A DNA stretch of 64,000 bases from JACRCT01 sp049841135 (lineage in GTDB: Bacteria > Myxococcota > Myxococcia > Myxococcales > UBA5297), in assembly GCA_049841135.1 (NCBI GenBank), contig JASGHK010000004.1, positions 2,170,001 through 2,234,000 on the forward strand, written 5' to 3'. The translations under genes were made by a program, and so were the position numbers. Positions within the stretch are counted from its first letter, which is position 1, and each line of letters opens with the position of its first letter. Of the stretch, positions 61,495-64,000 are shown piece by piece. The notes below the pieces were generated by a model that was not told where the DNA came from, made no database searches, and saw only the letters and a list, made by a program, of their open reading frames with translations.

Positions 61495-64000
61495 TTGGCC
61501 GAGACGAAGTGCATCTCCGAGGTGGTGTTCGCCCGGATCGAATGCAAGCAGGCGAGCCTCGAGGAGACCTCCATGGCCCGGCTGCACGCGCGGACCTGTA
61601 CGGCGTGCGCCCGCCGGCTCGAGGCGCTCCTCCGCGACCGTCCGGACTCGCTCGCGCCGACGCTGACCGAGAACACCGCCGAGCACTCTCCTGAGCCTCA
61701 CGCGCCACCCTCCGCCCAGATCCTCCTGCCGCCGCCCCCGGGCACCGGCAAACGGATCGGCCGTTACCTGACCCTGCGTTCGCTGGGCGCCGGCGGCCAC
61801 GGCGAGGTCTTCGTCGCCTACGACCTGCAGCTCGAGCGGAAGGTGGCCCTCAAGCTCCTGTGGGCCCACGAGACGGGCGGGAAGGCCCAGCTGCTCCACG
61901 AGGCGCAGGCGATGGCCAGCCTGTCGCACCCCAACGTGGTCGCCGTCCACGACGTCGGCGAGCACGAGAGCGGCGTCTTCCTGGCCATGGACTTCGTCGA
62001 CGGCGGAGACGTGCACCGCTGGTTGCGCGCGGCGAAACGTAGCTGGAGGGAGATCCTCCAGGTGTTCCTGGCGGCCGGGAAGGGCCTCGCCGCTGCGCAC
62101 GAGAAGGGGCTCGTGCACCGGGACATCAAGCCGGCCAACGTGCTGTTGAGCGCCGACGGCGTCGCCCGCATCACCGACTTCGGCATCGCCGAGCTGCCTG
62201 GCCCTGCCCCGTCCGGCTCGCAAATCCCCGCGCTCGCCGGCACGCCCGGCTACCTGGCGCCGGAGCAGCTTGAAGGCCAGAAGGCCACCGCGCTCTCCGA
62301 CCAGTTCGCCTTCGCGGTCTCGCTGTGGCAGGCGCTGTACGGCAAGCGTCCGTTCGGCGGCACGAGCCTCGAGGAGCAGCTCCTCGCGGTCCGCCAGTGC
62401 GAGCTCGGGCCCCCTCCGGCGGGGTCCCAGGTGCCCGCCCGCGTGCACCAGGTGCTCGTGCGCGCGCTCTCCAAGGCTCCCGCTGCGCGCTTCCCGTCGA
62501 TGGGCCAGATGCTCGCCGCCCTGGCCGACGACCCGTGGCGCAGGCGCCGGCGCTCGCTCCCCGCCATCGCCGCCCTGGTCGCGGCCCTCGTCGCCGCCGC
62601 ACTCTTCGCCCGATCGGAGCTGGGCAAGCGCAGCCTCTGCGACCAGAGCCGGGCACGCCTCGCAGGTGTCTGGGACCCCTCCCGGCGCCAGGCCGCAGGG
62701 CAGGCGCTGCTCGCGACGGGCCATCCGCGGGCGCCGCAGACTTGGGACTCCCTCTCAGCGCTGCTCGACCGCTATGCGGAGGGCTGGGGGACGATGGCGC
62801 AGCAGGCGTGCGAGGCTTCGCTCGTCCGGGGTGCCGAGAGCCCGCACCTGTTCGGCTTGCGCAGCGCGTGCCTCGACCGGCGCCTGGCCGAGCTGCGGGC
62901 GCTCGCCGGCCTGGTCGAGCACGCCGATGCCGCCTTCGTCGACCGCGCGCTCCAGGTGGCGAGCTCGCTCTCGCCGCTGGCCTCGTGCGCCGACGCCTCG
63001 GCGCTGGAGAAGGCGGTCGAGCCGCCCGCGGATCCAGCCGCACGCGCGTCGATCCACGACCTGCACGAGCGGCTGGACCGGGCCCGGCTGCACCGCGTGG
63101 CCGCCCAGTACGACGCGGCGCTCTCGCTGCTCGACCCGCTCGAGGCCGACGCGGCGAAGCTGGGCTGGCGTCCGCTCCAGGCGCGGATCGCCCACCAGCG
63201 AGGGCTGCTCCTGGAAGAGCGCGACGACCTGCAGGGCTCGGAGGCGGCGCTCTACTCCGCGGTGGCCCGCGCGGAGGCCGGCAACGACCGTGCGACTCTG
63301 GCGGCGGCGGCCTCGCGGCTGATGTACGTGCTGGGCGCCCTGGACGATCGCCCCGTCGAGGCGTTGGCGTGGGGCGAGCTCGCGGTGGCGGCGCTCGAGG
63401 CCGTGGGTGGCGGCGAACCGGCGCTCCAGGCCGACGTCCACAGCGACCGCTGCGCGGTGCTGCTCGAGATGCAGCGTCCGGTGGATGCCCTGGCTGAAGG
63501 CCAGAGGGCGCTCGAGCTGCGGCGGGCGGTCTTCGGCGAGAGCCACTACCTCACCGGCCGCGCCCTCAACAACGTGGGCGTCTCGCTCGGCCGCGTGCGC
63601 CGCGAGGCGGAGGGCCTGGAGCACGTCCGGCGGGCGGTGGCCATCGTCCAGCCAGTGCTCGGGCCCGACCACGTCCAGACGCTGCTCTTCCGCAACAACG
63701 AGTCCATGCTGCTGCGGGTGCTGGGCCGGGCCGCGGAGGCCGAGTCGGTCGCCGTCGACGTCGCCGCCCGCAGCGAGCGCGCCCTGGGGGAGAAGCACCG
63801 CGTCACCAGCTTCGCCCTGCTCGTCCTGTCCCGCATCCGGCTGGACTTGGGCAAGGCCGACCAGGCTCGCGGCGAGGCGGACCGCCTCTACCGGCTCAAC
63901 GACGGCAAGGACGCGCTCAGCGGCTCGGCCCTGTGCGCTCGCGGCGCGGCCAGGGTCCAGCTGGGCGAGCGCGAGGCGGGGCTCGCCGACGAGGTCGCGG
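61495..64000 (+). CDS. Ser/Thr protein kinase with TPR-like C-terminus (3' end outside window)
   Basis: Open for 835 codons to the window end. TTG 61495 is 7 nt after GGGAGG. The N-terminus has a zf-HC2-like HARTCTACARR. Kinase domain: LGAGGHGEVF (about 99), the VALKLL lysine, HRDIKPANVLL (209), DFG (229), GTPGYLAPEQ. TM helix at about 356-376. The extracellular part has repeated helices (VDALAEGQRALELRRAVFGE; RALNNVGVSLGRVRREAEGL) of the TPR type common in myxobacterial kinases. It should phosphorylate cytoplasmic targets, possibly read by FHA proteins. Confidence 0.92.
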   Translation, partial: MAETKCISEVVFARIECKQASLEETSMARLHARTCTACARRLEALLRDRPDSLAPTLTENTAEHSPEPHAPPSAQILLPPPPGTGKRIGRYLTLRSLGAGGHGEVFVAYDLQLERKVALKLLWAHETGGKAQLLHEAQAMASLSHPNVVAVHDVGEHESGVFLAMDFVDGGDVHRWLRAAKRSWREILQVFLAAGKGLAAAHEKGLVHRDIKPANVLLSADGVARITDFGIAELPGPAPSGSQIPALAGTPGYLAPEQLEGQKATALSDQFAFAVSLWQALYGKRPFGGTSLEEQLLAVRQCELGPPPAGSQVPARVHQVLVRALSKAPAARFPSMGQMLAALADDPWRRRRRSLPAIAALVAALVAAALFARSELGKRSLCDQSRARLAGVWDPSRRQAAGQALLATGHPRAPQTWDSLSALLDRYAEGWGTMAQQACEASLVRGAESPHLFGLRSACLDRRLAELRALAGLVEHADAAFVDRALQVASSLSPLASCADASALEKAVEPPADPAARASIHDLHERLDRARLHRVAAQYDAALSLLDPLEADAAKLGWRPLQARIAHQRGLLLEERDDLQGSEAALYSAVARAEAGNDRATLAAAASRLMYVLGALDDRPVEALAWGELAVAALEAVGGGEPALQADVHSDRCAVLLEMQRPVDALAEGQRALELRRAVFGESHYLTGRALNNVGVSLGRVRREAEGLEHVRRAVAIVQPVLGPDHVQTLLFRNNESMLLRVLGRAAEAESVAVDVAARSERALGEKHRVTSFALLVLSRIRLDLGKADQARGEADRLYRLNDGKDALSGSALCARGAARVQLGEREAGLADEVA

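Overview
The window is GC-rich chromosomal DNA of a bacterium that is most likely a myxobacterium (Myxococcota). That placement is an inference from gene style: a VIT/VWA protein with an AgmX/PglI-like C-terminus beside an ECF sigma factor, PilZ proteins, a double-FHA sigma-54 activator, a Ser/Thr kinase with a TPR-like tail, Cys-rich lipoproteins, and a tRNA-integrating element whose attP lies inside its integrase gene, as in Myxococcus phage Mx8. No rRNA and no CRISPR array were seen.

Layout. 1-1268: the 3' end of an SDR oxidoreductase, a hairpin and an ECF sigma factor. 1276-3170 and 23618-24867 are the two halves of one host gene (zf-HC2, TM segment, VIT, VWA, pilus-N, AgmX/PglI-like C-terminus), split by element A (3171-23617, 20,447 bp). 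Removing element A restores the reading frame exactly at a 3-bp core. Element A encodes a large serine recombinase, a TOPRIM primase/helicase, HTH and ribbon-helix-helix regulators, a small resolvase, an Abi/HEPN protein, a collagen-like lipoprotein and many small genes. It also carries an IS21-family insertion (14154-16799) with a 6-bp target duplication. 24977-28433 is host DNA: a WD40 protein, a lipoprotein-type peptide deformylase and a secreted protein.

Element B (28747-41771, about 13 kb) is bounded by 44-bp direct repeats of the 3' half of tRNA-Arg(UCU). It carries a tyrosine integrase, several excisionase-like HTH proteins, a terminase small subunit, one large tail protein, a RusA-like protein and a RepA-like ATPase. 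No capsid, portal or large terminase is visible, so it looks like a phage satellite or a strongly reduced prophage. On circularisation its integrase gene fuses in frame to an HTH domain now stranded at the other end.

41774-45381 is host DNA: tRNA-Arg, a GT-C/TPR membrane protein, a metallo-beta-lactamase-fold lipoprotein and a small lipoprotein. Element C (45592-48896, 3.3 kb) is a decayed insertion between 21-bp repeats at tRNA-Pro(UGG), with integrase pieces, a HEAT-repeat/ParB-like protein and a truncated transposase-like gene. 48898-64000 is ordinary chromosome: tRNA-Pro, rdgB-rph, an amidase, an APC transporter, PilZ proteins, purine nucleoside phosphorylase, a sigma-54 activator, a cNMP-binding protein, an M50-like peptidase, a thioredoxin-like protein and a kinase running off the end.

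About eleven genes, in host and mobile DNA alike, are broken by single-base indels, most of them in short homopolymers. These may be sequencing errors, so frameshift calls need care. In all three elements the recombinase reading frame runs across its own att site, so integration and excision rewrite the protein's C-terminus.
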